The position numbers were made by a program, and so were the translations under genes. The notes under the pieces are model-generated. The model was not told the origin of the DNA, ran no database searches, and worked only from the letters and a program-made list of their open reading frames with translations. From an uncultured beta proteobacterium (lineage in GTDB: Bacteria > Pseudomonadota > Gammaproteobacteria > Burkholderiales > Burkholderiaceae), in NCBI GenBank assembly GCA_903930665.1, contig CAIYZI010000523.1, positions 1 to 8,440 on the forward strand: 8,440 bases of DNA, given 5' to 3'. Shown here piece after piece: positions 1 through 6,463 of this stretch; positions within the stretch are counted from its first letter, which is position 1, and each line of letters begins with the position of its first letter.

Positions 1-666
1 ACCAGAAATGGTTGAGTGGGTTACAGCGCCACCGAGTTCTTCAGCAGTGACATCCTCATGGGTAACCGTTTTAACGACTTCAGGGCCAGTAACAAACATG
101 TAAGAACTGTCTTTCACCATAAAAATGAAGTCAGTTAAGGCTGGTGAGTACACGGCGCCACCAGCTGATGGCCCCATGATCAAGGAGATTTGAGGAATCA
201 CGCCGGATGCAGTGACATTACGCTGGAAAATCTCAGCATAACCCCCTAAAGATGCCACCCCCTCTTGAATACGCGCACCACCTGAGTCATTCAAACCAAT
301 CACTGGAGCACCGACCTTCATCGCCTGATCCATGATTTTGCAAATTTTTTCAGCATGCGCTTCAGAAAGTGATCCACCAAGTACCGTAAAGTCCTGTGAA
401 AATACAAATACCAAGCGGCCATTGATCATGCCGTAGCCAGTAACTACACCATCACCAGGAACAGTTTGCTCAGCCATACCAAAGTCATGACAACGGTGCT
501 CAACAAACATGTCCCACTCTTCAAAGGTTCCAGCATCAAGCAAGAGCTCAATACGTTCACGAGCCGTAAGTTTGCCTTTTGAATGTTGTGCTTGAATACG
601 CTTTTGCCCACCACCTAATCGGGCAAGCTCGCGCTTAGCTTCAAGCTGTTGAATGATTTCCTTCAT
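1..666 (-). CDS. pccB: Propionyl-CoA carboxylase beta subunit (carboxyltransferase), partial
   Basis: Carboxyltransferase subunit of a biotin-dependent acyl-CoA carboxylase. It moves the carboxyl group from carboxybiotin to propionyl-CoA to give methylmalonyl-CoA in the cytoplasm. I translated 222 residues from the ATG at 666-664. The gene continues past the left edge, and full-length family members are about 510 aa. Visible family signatures are the N-terminal ARLGGGQKRIQAQHSKGKLTAR-type region, then DFTVLGGSLSE, the oxyanion-loop region GGARIQEGVASLGGY (about residues 129-143) and GPSAGGAVYSPALTDF (about 163-178). The start is preceded by a good ribosome site, TAAGGAGT, which overlaps the stop codon of meaB, so the two genes are probably co-translated. 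Its place after mutase and meaB favours propionyl-CoA over acetyl-CoA or methylcrotonyl-CoA as substrate. That choice rests on context as well as sequence. The biotin carboxylase (alpha) gene is not in the window and would be expected further left. Confidence 0.93.
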   Translation of the reverse strand, partial: MKEIIQQLEAKRELARLGGGQKRIQAQHSKGKLTARERIELLLDAGTFEEWDMFVEHRCHDFGMAEQTVPGDGVVTGYGMINGRLVFVFSQDFTVLGGSLSEAHAEKICKIMDQAMKVGAPVIGLNDSGGARIQEGVASLGGYAEIFQRNVTASGVIPQISLIMGPSAGGAVYSPALTDFIFMVKDSSYMFVTGPEVVKTVTHEDVTAEELGGAVTHSTISG

Positions 667-670
667 ACTG

Positions 671-678
671 ACTCCTTA
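671..678 (-). promoter_or_regulatory. Ribosome binding site of pccB overlapping the meaB stop codon
   Basis: Read on the minus strand this is TAAGGAGT, where TAA is the stop codon of meaB and AGGAG is a near-consensus Shine-Dalgarno sequence placed about 5 bases before the pccB ATG. The shared bases suggest translational coupling of the two genes. Confidence 0.8.
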
Positions 679-1701
679 GAAAAATTCATGTCCCATCGCT
701 TCGAGTAAACGTCTCGCTGCGACAGAAGCGGCCATGGTTCCTTGATTTACTTCTGCACTTAGGCTTGGTAAAAGTTTTTGTACTGCTACATTGTTACGAA
801 ATGCATTTTTTAAGCCCGCATCGATGCGATCCCACATCCATGCGCCAGACTGTTGTTTACGACGTGAGTCTAATTTCCCATTAGCTTTTTGCAGCCGCTG
901 AAATTCGAGTATTTTTTCCCATAACTCTGGGATGCCCGTGCCCTGAAGTGCACTAAGACTCATCACTTGAGGATGCCAAAATTCTTGCATGTGAGATGCA
1001 TGGTCTGGATTACCTTGAAAACCTAATAAACGTAAGGAGCTAGTGATAAATAGCTGAGCACGCATTGCGGCATTGGGATCAATATCCACTTTATTAATGA
1101 CGATCAGATCCGCTATCTCCATTACACCTTTTTTAATCGCTTGTAGATCATCTCCAGCGTTAGGTAGCTGCAATAGTAAAAACATATCTGTCATGCCGGC
1201 TACTGCAATTTCGCTTTGACCAACGCCGACTGTTTCCACAATGACAATATCGTAACCCGCAGCTTCAGCTACCAATAAAGCTTCACGCGTTTTTTTGGCA
1301 ACACCGCCTAGTGTTCCAGATGATGGGCTAGGTCGAATAAATGCGCAGTCATGAACGGATAGCCGCTCCATGCGAGTTTTGTCACCTAGGATAGATCCAC
1401 CAGATATGGTGGAGGAAGGATCGATTGCCAACACAGCGACACGATGACCCTTCTCTATCAAATAGAGCCCCAGAGATTCAATTAAGGTGGACTTTCCGAC
1501 ACCGGGAACACCAGAGATTCCCAAACGAAAGGATTTTCCTGTTTTAGGCAATAAGGTATTGAGCACTTCATCAGCGCGTTTGCGATGATCTAAACGAGTT
1601 GATTCCAGTAAGGTGATGATCTTAGCCAACGCACGTCGCTGTTTAAGCGTATGTGCGCCGGTGAGTTCAGACACCAAATCTTGATCAGCAGCATTAAGCA
1701 T
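676..1701 (-). CDS. meaB: Methylmalonyl-CoA mutase-associated GTPase MeaB (ArgK/LAO family)
   Basis: P-loop GTPase that chaperones adenosylcobalamin methylmalonyl-CoA mutase: it gates cofactor delivery and protects or reactivates the mutase (known for the family). The 341-aa length is normal. Visible motifs are Walker A GVPGVGKST at residues 64-72, a DPSS/GGSILGDKTRM segment at 94-111, the switch/Walker B stretch DIVIVETVGVGQSE at 151-164, and the base-specificity motif NKVD at 203-206. The C-terminal 70 residues match the position of the helical dimerisation arm of MeaB proteins. The older annotation as an arginine/lysine-transport ATPase (ArgK) is a legacy name. Its position directly after the mutase gene (16 bases apart) and before pccB supports the mutase role. 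The ATG at 1701 has only a weak upstream GGA, so translation may depend on coupling to the mutase gene. No competing start fits better. Confidence 0.95.
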   Translation of the reverse strand: MLNAADQDLVSELTGAHTLKQRRALAKIITLLESTRLDHRKRADEVLNTLLPKTGKSFRLGISGVPGVGKSTLIESLGLYLIEKGHRVAVLAIDPSSTISGGSILGDKTRMERLSVHDCAFIRPSPSSGTLGGVAKKTREALLVAEAAGYDIVIVETVGVGQSEIAVAGMTDMFLLLQLPNAGDDLQAIKKGVMEIADLIVINKVDIDPNAAMRAQLFITSSLRLLGFQGNPDHASHMQEFWHPQVMSLSALQGTGIPELWEKILEFQRLQKANGKLDSRRKQQSGAWMWDRIDAGLKNAFRNNVAVQKLLPSLSAEVNQGTMAASVAARRLLEAMGHEFF

Positions 1702-1717
1702 GCTTATTGATCCGTAC

Positions 1718-3904
1718 TTAGGCGGGTTTTACGGATTTACGAATTTGTTCAAGCACATCCTTTGCCGAAGCTGGGATTGGAGTACCTGGACCGTAAATAC
1801 CTTTAACACCAGCCTCATAGAGGAATTCGTAATCTTGACGTGGAATAACGCCGCCAACGAAAACGATGATGTCATCGGAACCTTGCTTCTTAAGCTCTGC
1901 AATGATTGCTGGTACTAAAGTCTTATGACCAGCAGCCAATGTCGAGATACCTAGAGCGTGAACGTCATTCTCAATAGCCTGACGAGCACACTCTTCAGGG
2001 GTTTGGAACAAAGGTCCGATATCTACGTCAAATCCCAAGTCGGCATAGGCGGTAGCCACAACTTTAGCGCCACGATCATGTCCGTCTTGACCTAACTTCG
2101 CAACCATCACACGAGGACGACGTCCAAATTCTTTGGCAAAGTCAGCGATTTCTTCTTTGAGTTTTTCCCAACCTTCGGCTGAGTCATAGGCAGCTGCATA
2201 CACACCGGTCACCTTTTGAGTATCGGCGCGATGGCGCCCGTAAACTTTTTCCAATGCATCAGAAACTTCGCCGACCGTTGCACGTAAACGCATTGCATTT
2301 ACCGCCAACTCCAATAGGTTGCCGTTATTTTCTTCCGAGGCTTTGGTAAGCGCCTCTAAGGCAGCTTCAACTTTTCTGGTATCGCGCTTAGCTTTGATGT
2401 CATTTAAGCGAGCAACCTGGCTTTCACGAACCTTATCGTTATCGATCATCAACACATCAACGAGATCTTCTTTGCCAAGTTTGTATTTATTAACACCAAC
2501 AATGACGTCGGAACCAGAATCAATTTTGGCCTGTTTTTCAGCGGCGGCAGCTTCAATTTTCAACTTTGCCCAACCACTTTCAACAGCCTTAGTCATACCA
2601 CCCATGCCATCAACTTCTTGGATGATTTCCCAAGCTTTATCAGCCATCTCTTGAGTGAGGCTTTCCATCATGTAAGAACCAGCCCATGGATCGATCACGC
2701 TAGGAATATGAGTCTCCTCTTGAAGGATCAACTGGGTATTACGTGCAATGCGGCTAGAAAACTCTGAAGGCAATGCAATCGCTTCGTCTAATGAGTTGGT
2801 ATGCAAGGATTGTGTACCTCCAAATACTGCCGCCATAGCTTCAATAGTCGTTCTAACCACGTTGTTATATGGGTCTTGCTCTGTTAACGACCAACCTGAT
2901 GTTTGGCAGTGGGTGCGCAACATCAGTGATTTGGGATTCTTAGGCTCAAAAGACTTCATAATTCGCCACCACAACAGCCGTGCAGCGCGCAACTTCGCGA
3001 CTTCTAAATAGAAGTTCATACCAATCGCAAAGAAGAATGAGAGACGACCAGCGAAGCCATCAACATCTAAACCTTTTTTTAGGGCAGTTTGCACATACTC
3101 TTTACCGTCAGCCAAGGTGAATGCCAATTCCAAAACCTGATTAGCACCCGCCTCTTGAATGTGATAACCCGAAATCGAAATCGAGTTGAACTTCGGCATG
3201 TATTTAGCGGTGTACTCAATGATGTCGCCAATAATGCGCATTGAAGGCTCTGGTGGATAGATATAAGTATTACGCACCATGAACTCTTTCAGAATATCGT
3301 TCTGAATCGTTCCAGATAAAAACTCTTGCTTTACACCTTGTTCTTCGCCGGCAACAATATATCCAGCCAATACCGGTAACACCGCACCATTCATCGTCAT
3401 CGATACAGAAACCTTGTCCAAGGGAATGCTATCGAACAAAATCTTCATATCCTCAACAGAGTCAATCGCTACACCCGCTTTACCAACGTCGCCAGTAACG
3501 CGCGGATGATCTGAATCGTACCCACGGTGTGTGGCCAAATCGAACGCCACTGAAACACCTTGACCACCAGCATCCAAAGCTTTGCGATAAAACGCATTGG
3601 ATTCTTCTGCAGTAGAAAAGCCGGCATATTGGCGAATAGTCCAAGGACGAACTGAATACATAGTTGCCTGTGGACCGCGCACGAATGGCTCGAAACCCGG
3701 CAATGAATTTGTATATTGCAAGCCATCTGTATCTTCAGATGTGTACAAGGCCTTTAGATGAATTCCATCTGGTGTATTCCAACCAAGCTTATCGACATCT
3801 CCATTAGGAGCGGATTTTTGTGCGGATTTTTTCCAAGCATCCAAATTCGATTCCGGCACACTTGGCCATGAATTAGATGCAGGCTTTTTTTCACTTGTAC
3901 TCAT
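1718..3904 (-). CDS. scpA: Methylmalonyl-CoA mutase, single-chain, adenosylcobalamin-dependent
   Basis: Isomerises (R)-methylmalonyl-CoA to succinyl-CoA through a radical mechanism, feeding propionyl-CoA carbon into the TCA cycle. The 728 residues hold the complete catalytic chain. The N-terminal (beta/alpha)8 substrate domain (about 45-560) begins with TMYSVRPWTIRQYAGF. By motif equivalence with the Propionibacterium enzyme it keeps the catalytic residues Tyr83, Gln201 (GTIQND), Arg211 (MVRNTY) and His248 (SISGYH). The C-terminal cobalamin domain (about 596-726) has DGHDRG at 607-612 with the axial-ligand His609, STL at 654-656 and the GG of VFVGG at 684-685. This base-off/His-on arrangement is typical of the family. 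It is not fused to a G-protein domain, which argues against IcmF. The MMCM-type TMY and RPW residues favour methylmalonyl-CoA over isobutyryl-CoA. The ATG at 3904 follows GGGAG at 3915-3911. It is the first gene of the operon with meaB and pccB. The symbol follows E. coli usage; mutA or mcm are synonyms. Confidence 0.96.
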   Translation of the reverse strand: MSTSEKKPASNSWPSVPESNLDAWKKSAQKSAPNGDVDKLGWNTPDGIHLKALYTSEDTDGLQYTNSLPGFEPFVRGPQATMYSVRPWTIRQYAGFSTAEESNAFYRKALDAGGQGVSVAFDLATHRGYDSDHPRVTGDVGKAGVAIDSVEDMKILFDSIPLDKVSVSMTMNGAVLPVLAGYIVAGEEQGVKQEFLSGTIQNDILKEFMVRNTYIYPPEPSMRIIGDIIEYTAKYMPKFNSISISGYHIQEAGANQVLELAFTLADGKEYVQTALKKGLDVDGFAGRLSFFFAIGMNFYLEVAKLRAARLLWWRIMKSFEPKNPKSLMLRTHCQTSGWSLTEQDPYNNVVRTTIEAMAAVFGGTQSLHTNSLDEAIALPSEFSSRIARNTQLILQEETHIPSVIDPWAGSYMMESLTQEMADKAWEIIQEVDGMGGMTKAVESGWAKLKIEAAAAEKQAKIDSGSDVIVGVNKYKLGKEDLVDVLMIDNDKVRESQVARLNDIKAKRDTRKVEAALEALTKASEENNGNLLELAVNAMRLRATVGEVSDALEKVYGRHRADTQKVTGVYAAAYDSAEGWEKLKEEIADFAKEFGRRPRVMVAKLGQDGHDRGAKVVATAYADLGFDVDIGPLFQTPEECARQAIENDVHALGISTLAAGHKTLVPAIIAELKKQGSDDIIVFVGGVIPRQDYEFLYEAGVKGIYGPGTPIPASAKDVLEQIRKSVKPA

Positions 3905-3910
3905 AAAGCA

Positions 3911-3915
3911 CTCCC
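3911..3915 (-). promoter_or_regulatory. Ribosome binding site of the mutase gene
   Basis: On the minus strand this reads GGGAG, ending 6 bases before the ATG at 3904. It supports that start over internal ones. Confidence 0.75.
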
Positions 3916-3953
3916 AGTTGGCTTTATTGCATGTTTACAAAATTTTCAGATCT

Positions 3954-3968
3954 ATTGTGCTTGACAAT
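3954..3968. repeat. Inverted repeat ATTGT-N5-ACAAT in the divergent promoter region
   Basis: A perfect 5-bp inverted repeat with a 5-base spacer, ATTGTGCTTGACAAT. It overlaps the candidate -10 of the mutase operon and the TTGACA -35 of the regulator gene, so a bound protein could affect both directions. Its TTGT/ACAA arms resemble half-sites of GntR/FCD operators, but the spacer differs from that of the neighbouring dyads. Confidence 0.45.
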
Positions 3969-3982
3969 TTTTTATTTGTCTA
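3954..3982 (-). promoter_or_regulatory. Candidate sigma-70 promoter of the mutase-meaB-pccB operon
   Basis: On the minus strand, TAGACA (3982-3977, one mismatch to the -35 consensus) is followed after 17 bases by CACAAT (3959-3954, two mismatches to the -10 consensus). This predicts transcription starting near 3947 with a leader of about 42 bases. No riboswitch-sized leader is possible. The assignment is by eye and modest. Confidence 0.4.
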
Positions 3983-3995
3983 CATACTGTATACA
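3961..3995 (+). promoter_or_regulatory. Candidate promoter of the GntR-family regulator gene
   Basis: A perfect -35 hexamer TTGACA lies at 3961-3966. The best-spaced -10 is CATACT at 3983-3988 (16-base spacer, two mismatches). TATACA at 3990-3995 is an alternative -10 but would be 23 bases from TTGACA. Either places transcription start within about 6 bases of the ATG at 4001, so the mRNA would have almost no leader. The TGTATACA dyad overlaps the -10 region, as expected for autorepression. Confidence 0.45.
3977..3995. promoter_or_regulatory. Probable operator: two tandem TGTnnACA dyads
   Basis: TGTCTACA at 3977-3984 and the perfect palindrome TGTATACA at 3988-3995 have centres exactly 11 bases apart, about one helical turn. 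The second matches the core of the ATTGTATACAAT-type operator described for FCD-domain GntR regulators such as MdcY. The first overlaps the candidate -35 of the mutase operon and the second overlaps the -10 region of the regulator gene. That the neighbouring regulator binds here is inferred from position and motif. Confidence 0.55.
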
Positions 3996-4000
3996 TAATT

Positions 4001-4639
4001 ATGAATACAAAACTGAATAATAGACCCCTATATGAAGAGGTAGCTGAGCACCTCAGAGAGCAAATTTTTGCCCATGAACTGGCTCCTGGCAGCTGGTTAG
4101 ATGAGCAAGCTCTAGCATTGCAGTTTGGTATTAGCCGTACGCCAATGAGAGAAGCCATCAAAGTGTTGGCATCTGAAGGCTTAGTCACCATGAAAATGCG
4201 ACGCGGTGCCTACGTTACTGAAGTGGATCGCCGTGACCTAGAGCAAATCTTTATGATTCTCTCCCTTCTAGAAGGTCAAGCAGCCAAAGAAACTGCCTCT
4301 AAAGCCACCGAAAACCAGCTTACCCTACTCGATAACATTCATCAAAGACTTGAAAAGACTGCTGCAGATCGTGATATTGAACAGTTTTTTGAAGTGAATA
4401 GCCGATTTCATGAGCTGATTCTAGAAATTGCGGGTAACAAGTGGATGAATGGTGTCATTGTCGACTTAAGGAAAGTTCTGAAGTTACAAAGACGGAACTC
4501 ATTAGCTAATGGCGGACGACTCCATCAGTCTTTGCTTGAGCATCGTCAAATCCTTCAGGCTATCCTCAAGCGTGACTCAATAGCTGCAGAATTAGCAATG
4601 CGGAACCATCTTGCTAATGGTTTAGAAGCAACTAAATAG
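4001..4639 (+). CDS. GntR-family transcriptional regulator, FCD (FadR) subfamily
   Basis: A cytoplasmic DNA-binding regulator of 212 aa, a normal size for the subfamily. Residues 8-75 form the winged helix-turn-helix with typical LYEEVAEHLREQI, LDEQALALQFGISRTPMREAIKVLASEGLV and RRGAYV segments. Residues 80-205 form the all-helical FCD ligand domain. By spacing, the metal-site positions are Asn133, His137, His181 and His203. Asn stands where Asp is most common. It is divergent from the mutase-meaB-pccB operon with 96 bases between start codons, so it most likely controls that operon, with propionyl-CoA, methylmalonyl-CoA or a related organic acid as effector. The effector cannot be read from sequence. 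The ATG at 4001 has no Shine-Dalgarno sequence. No in-frame ATG, GTG or TTG exists upstream before a stop codon, and the next Met (residue 49) would remove part of the helix-turn-helix, so I keep 4001. Confidence 0.92.
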   Translation: MNTKLNNRPLYEEVAEHLREQIFAHELAPGSWLDEQALALQFGISRTPMREAIKVLASEGLVTMKMRRGAYVTEVDRRDLEQIFMILSLLEGQAAKETASKATENQLTLLDNIHQRLEKTAADRDIEQFFEVNSRFHELILEIAGNKWMNGVIVDLRKVLKLQRRNSLANGGRLHQSLLEHRQILQAILKRDSIAAELAMRNHLANGLEATK

Positions 4640-4650
4640 CTATAAATAAC

Positions 4651-4679
4651 AAAGGCTTAGATGATTAATCTAAGCCTTT
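4651..4679. terminator. Perfect 12-bp hairpin between convergent genes, probable shared terminator
   Basis: AAAGGCTTAGAT (4651-4662) pairs perfectly with ATCTAAGCCTTT (4668-4679) around a 5-base loop. It lies 11 bases after the regulator stop codon and about 35 bases after the end of the minus-strand cytochrome gene. The following tracts are T-poor on both strands (TTTAATTAAG on plus, GTTATTTATAG on minus), so it may be only moderately efficient. Confidence 0.7.
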
Positions 4680-4713
4680 AATTAAGAAACTCAAAAGTCA
4701 AAATCGTAATAGC

Positions 4714-5058
4714 TTACTTTTTGATAACGAAGTTTCCTGGCAAGGAATTTACATAAGCTGCAATGTCGTGCAAGTCTGCATCGCTAAACGCGGCAACTTG
4801 GGAGGACATCACCGCATTATTACGGCCATATTGCGCATTGCCATTGCCCACTTGATAAGCTTTTAAAGCGTAATACAAGTAGTCGGGATACTGACCAGCC
4901 AACTTAGGGTAAGTTGGCAAAATTGGGGCGTTTAAGCCAGCTCCGTGACAAGAAGTGCAATTACCCTTCTCCACCAAGGCTTGACCATTTGCAATATTGG
5001 CAGCGTTAGCTAAACCAATGCTAGACAACAATACGGCTGTAATTAGCGCGACTTTCAT
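4714..5058 (-). CDS. Small exported monohaem c-type cytochrome (class I)
   Basis: A 114-aa periplasmic electron carrier. The Sec signal peptide MKVALITAVLLSSIGLANA is expected to be cut after residue 19 (ANA). The haem-binding motif CTSCH is at 34-38, with a likely distal Met84 (in NAVMSSQ) and a C-terminal helix with LHDIAAYVNSLPG, as in c553/c4-like cytochromes. A GTG 21 bases upstream, overlapping the stop of the preceding gene, is also open. I prefer the ATG at 5058 because AGAGG lies 7 bases before it and it gives a clean signal peptide. It follows the other cytochrome gene after 17 bases in the same operon. The redox partner is unknown. A terminal oxidase or a periplasmic dehydrogenase is possible. 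Confidence 0.88.
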   Translation of the reverse strand: MKVALITAVLLSSIGLANAANIANGQALVEKGNCTSCHGAGLNAPILPTYPKLAGQYPDYLYYALKAYQVGNGNAQYGRNNAVMSSQVAAFSDADLHDIAAYVNSLPGNFVIKK

Positions 5059-5075
5059 AAATGTGCCTCTAAATA

Positions 5076-5450
5076 TCACTTCAATGGGTTGTTAGGTGAG
5101 CTGGCAGTCTGCGCAGCATAGTAAGCGCCGAGATCGGCCATATCTTGATCCGATAAGCTACCAGCAATAGAACGCATCGTTGGATGCTTTCTTTCGCCCT
5201 TCTTGTATTCAGATAAAGCTGTAGCGATGTAGCCGGCATTTTGACCGCCTAACATTGGCACCCTATAAATAAAAGGGTAATCCGCACGGTAATCAGGGAT
5301 GGAATGGCAACCAGTACAAAGCCAAACCTTACCGTTACCCGCTTCAACAGAACCCGTCACCTCGGCAGCTTGGGATGTAAAGGCAACAGAAGTTAGGCTC
5401 GTAATTAGCGCTAATTGGGCAAGAACGTAGAGTTTTTTCATAGAAATCAT
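5076..5450 (-). CDS. Exported monohaem c-type cytochrome (class I), first gene of the pair
   Basis: A periplasmic electron carrier of 124 aa from the ATG at 5450, or 121 aa from the ATG at 5441. The second start gives the more typical signal peptide start MKKLYVLAQLA. Neither has a clear Shine-Dalgarno sequence, so the start is open. Numbering from the shorter form: hydrophobic signal segment about 4-22, cleavage near SQAA (25-26), CTGCH haem motif at 42-46, likely distal Met89 (KHPTM) and a C-terminal helix DMADLGAYYAAQT. The sequence between the haem and Met (YPFIYRVPMLGGQNAGYIATALSEYKKGER) is the pattern seen in c4/c553-type domains. It is co-oriented with the second small cytochrome and so could form a two-haem relay with it. 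An FNR-like box lies 12 bases upstream of the 5450 start. Confidence 0.88.
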   Translation of the reverse strand: MISMKKLYVLAQLALITSLTSVAFTSQAAEVTGSVEAGNGKVWLCTGCHSIPDYRADYPFIYRVPMLGGQNAGYIATALSEYKKGERKHPTMRSIAGSLSDQDMADLGAYYAAQTASSPNNPLK

Positions 5451-5461
5451 CGATAAAAAGT

Positions 5462-5475
5462 TTGATTTAGATCAA
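5462..5475. promoter_or_regulatory. FNR/Anr-type box, perfect consensus
   Basis: TTGATTTAGATCAA matches the TTGAT-N4-ATCAA consensus of FNR/Anr/CRP-family oxygen regulators at all ten defined positions. It lies between the first cytochrome gene and its candidate -10 element. Placed there it would be downstream of the transcription start and would be expected to repress the cytochromes when oxygen is low. Alternatively it serves the plus-strand ATPase gene or an unseen promoter. Binding is inferred. Confidence 0.6.
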
Positions 5476-5484
5476 GTTGGGAAG

Positions 5485-5490
5485 AGTATA
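5485..5490 (-). promoter_or_regulatory. Candidate -10 element of the cytochrome pair
   Basis: Reads TATACT on the minus strand, one mismatch to consensus, about 40 bases before the first cytochrome start. No convincing -35 hexamer sits 15-18 bases upstream, so an activator or another promoter may be involved. Confidence 0.35.
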
Positions 5491-5541
5491 GCGGAGGGTT
5501 TGCATTCCCACATCCTCCAAAACCACTAGTTAGTACAAACA

Positions 5542-5570
5542 CTGAAACTTTACCCTCCATTACCTATACT
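5542..5570 (+). promoter_or_regulatory. Candidate sigma-70 promoter of the MoxR/VWA operon
   Basis: CTGAAA (5542-5547) and TATACT (5565-5570) are separated by 17 bases, with two and one mismatches to the consensus. Transcription would start near 5577, giving a leader of about 30 bases to the ATG at 5607. Confidence 0.5.
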
Positions 5571-5606
5571 TAAGCCTCAATAAATCGTTTTTAAGCCAAA
5601 TCCAAG

Positions 5607-6461
5607 ATGAAGACTAAATCCCGTTTTGAGAGCACCCAAAGCTATGTAGCAACTGATGACCTGAAATTGGCGGTAAATGCAGCCATTCAGTTACAACGCC
5701 CCCTCTTAATTAAGGGTGAGCCTGGAACAGGCAAAACCATGTTAGCCGAAGAAGTTGCCGCCTCTTTAAATATGCCTTTATTGCAATGGCACATCAAATC
5801 CACCACTAAAGCCCAGCAAGGTCTTTATGAATATGATGCCGTTAGTCGCCTACGCGACTCTCAGCTTGGTGATGAGAAAGTTAAAGACATTGGTAATTAC
5901 ATTGTCAAAGGTGTTTTATGGCAAGCGTTTGAAGCAGATGAGCCTACTGTTTTATTGATTGATGAAATTGACAAAGCAGATATTGAATTTCCGAACGATC
6001 TTTTGCGTGAAATCGATCGCATGGAGTTCTACGTTTATGAAACCAGAGGGCTGATTAAAGCGAAACACCGCCCGCTAGTCATCATCACCTCTAATAATGA
6101 AAAAGAATTACCGGATGCCTTTTTGAGGCGCTGCTTCTTTCACTACATCTCTTTCCCAGATGCAGCAACTATGCAAAGCATTGTGGATGTTCATCATCCC
6201 AACATTAAGAGAGATTTACTTGATGCGGCCCTCAAGTCCTTTTATCAATTGCGCTCCCTGCCCGGCCTTAAAAAGAAACCCTCCACTTCCGAGTTGATTG
6301 ATTGGTTAAAGCTCTTGTTAGCTGAAGATATTCCTGCAGAGGCACTCTATAGCGCCGATGAAAAGTTAGTTGTCCCACCTTTGCATGGGGCTTTACTCAA
6401 AAATGAACAAGACATTCATTTATTTGAACGTTTAATCATGATGAATCGTAATCATCGCTAA
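5607..6461 (+). CDS. MoxR-type AAA+ ATPase
   Basis: A cytoplasmic AAA+ ATPase of 284 aa from the MoxR/CoxD-like group. These proteins usually work with a VWA partner to mature or activate metalloenzymes and membrane complexes. Visible motifs are Walker A GEPGTGKT at 37-44, Walker B LLIDEID at 116-122, sensor 1 TSNN at 161-164, the arginine-finger region FLRRC at 172-176 and a sensor 2-like KPSTSELIDW at 224-233. The first residues (FESTQSYVATDDLKLAVNAAIQLQRPLLIKG) are typical of the group, which supports the ATG at 5607 even though the bases before it (CCAAATCCAAG) form no real Shine-Dalgarno site. The VWA gene starts 2 bases after its stop codon. The target enzyme is not evident from the window. 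The divergent cytochromes are neighbours but not a proven client. Confidence 0.93.
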   Translation: MKTKSRFESTQSYVATDDLKLAVNAAIQLQRPLLIKGEPGTGKTMLAEEVAASLNMPLLQWHIKSTTKAQQGLYEYDAVSRLRDSQLGDEKVKDIGNYIVKGVLWQAFEADEPTVLLIDEIDKADIEFPNDLLREIDRMEFYVYETRGLIKAKHRPLVIITSNNEKELPDAFLRRCFFHYISFPDAATMQSIVDVHHPNIKRDLLDAALKSFYQLRSLPGLKKKPSTSELIDWLKLLLAEDIPAEALYSADEKLVVPPLHGALLKNEQDIHLFERLIMMNRNHR

Positions 6462-6463
6462 GA

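Noticed and set aside
1700..1918. Plus-strand open frame opposite the end of the mutase gene
   Set aside because: It lies antisense to a well-supported mutase C-terminus, resembles no family and has no ribosome site.
2319..3011. Two plus-strand open frames (2319-2654 and 2748-3011) inside the mutase gene
   Set aside because: Both are antisense shadows of conserved mutase coding sequence with low-complexity, Ser-rich translations.
3469..3726. Minus-strand frame within the mutase gene
   Set aside because: It is an alternate frame of the mutase sequence covering conserved active-site residues.
1718..3904. Isobutyryl-CoA or other acyl-CoA mutase in place of methylmalonyl-CoA mutase
   Set aside because: The substrate-domain motifs are close to methylmalonyl-CoA mutase, there is no fused G-domain, and the neighbours meaB and pccB form the methylmalonyl-CoA route.
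3905..4000. Cobalamin riboswitch upstream of the B12-dependent mutase
   Set aside because: The whole spacer is only 96 bases and the predicted leader about 42 bases, too short for a B12 aptamer. I see no B12-box-like sequence.
3952..4191. Minus-strand frame overlapping the regulator start and the spacer
   Set aside because: It is antisense to the conserved winged helix-turn-helix coding region and covers promoter sequence.
5059..5079. GTG start for the second cytochrome that would overlap the preceding stop codon
   Set aside because: The ATG at 5058 has AGAGG at good spacing and begins a clean signal peptide. The GTG would add seven residues before it.
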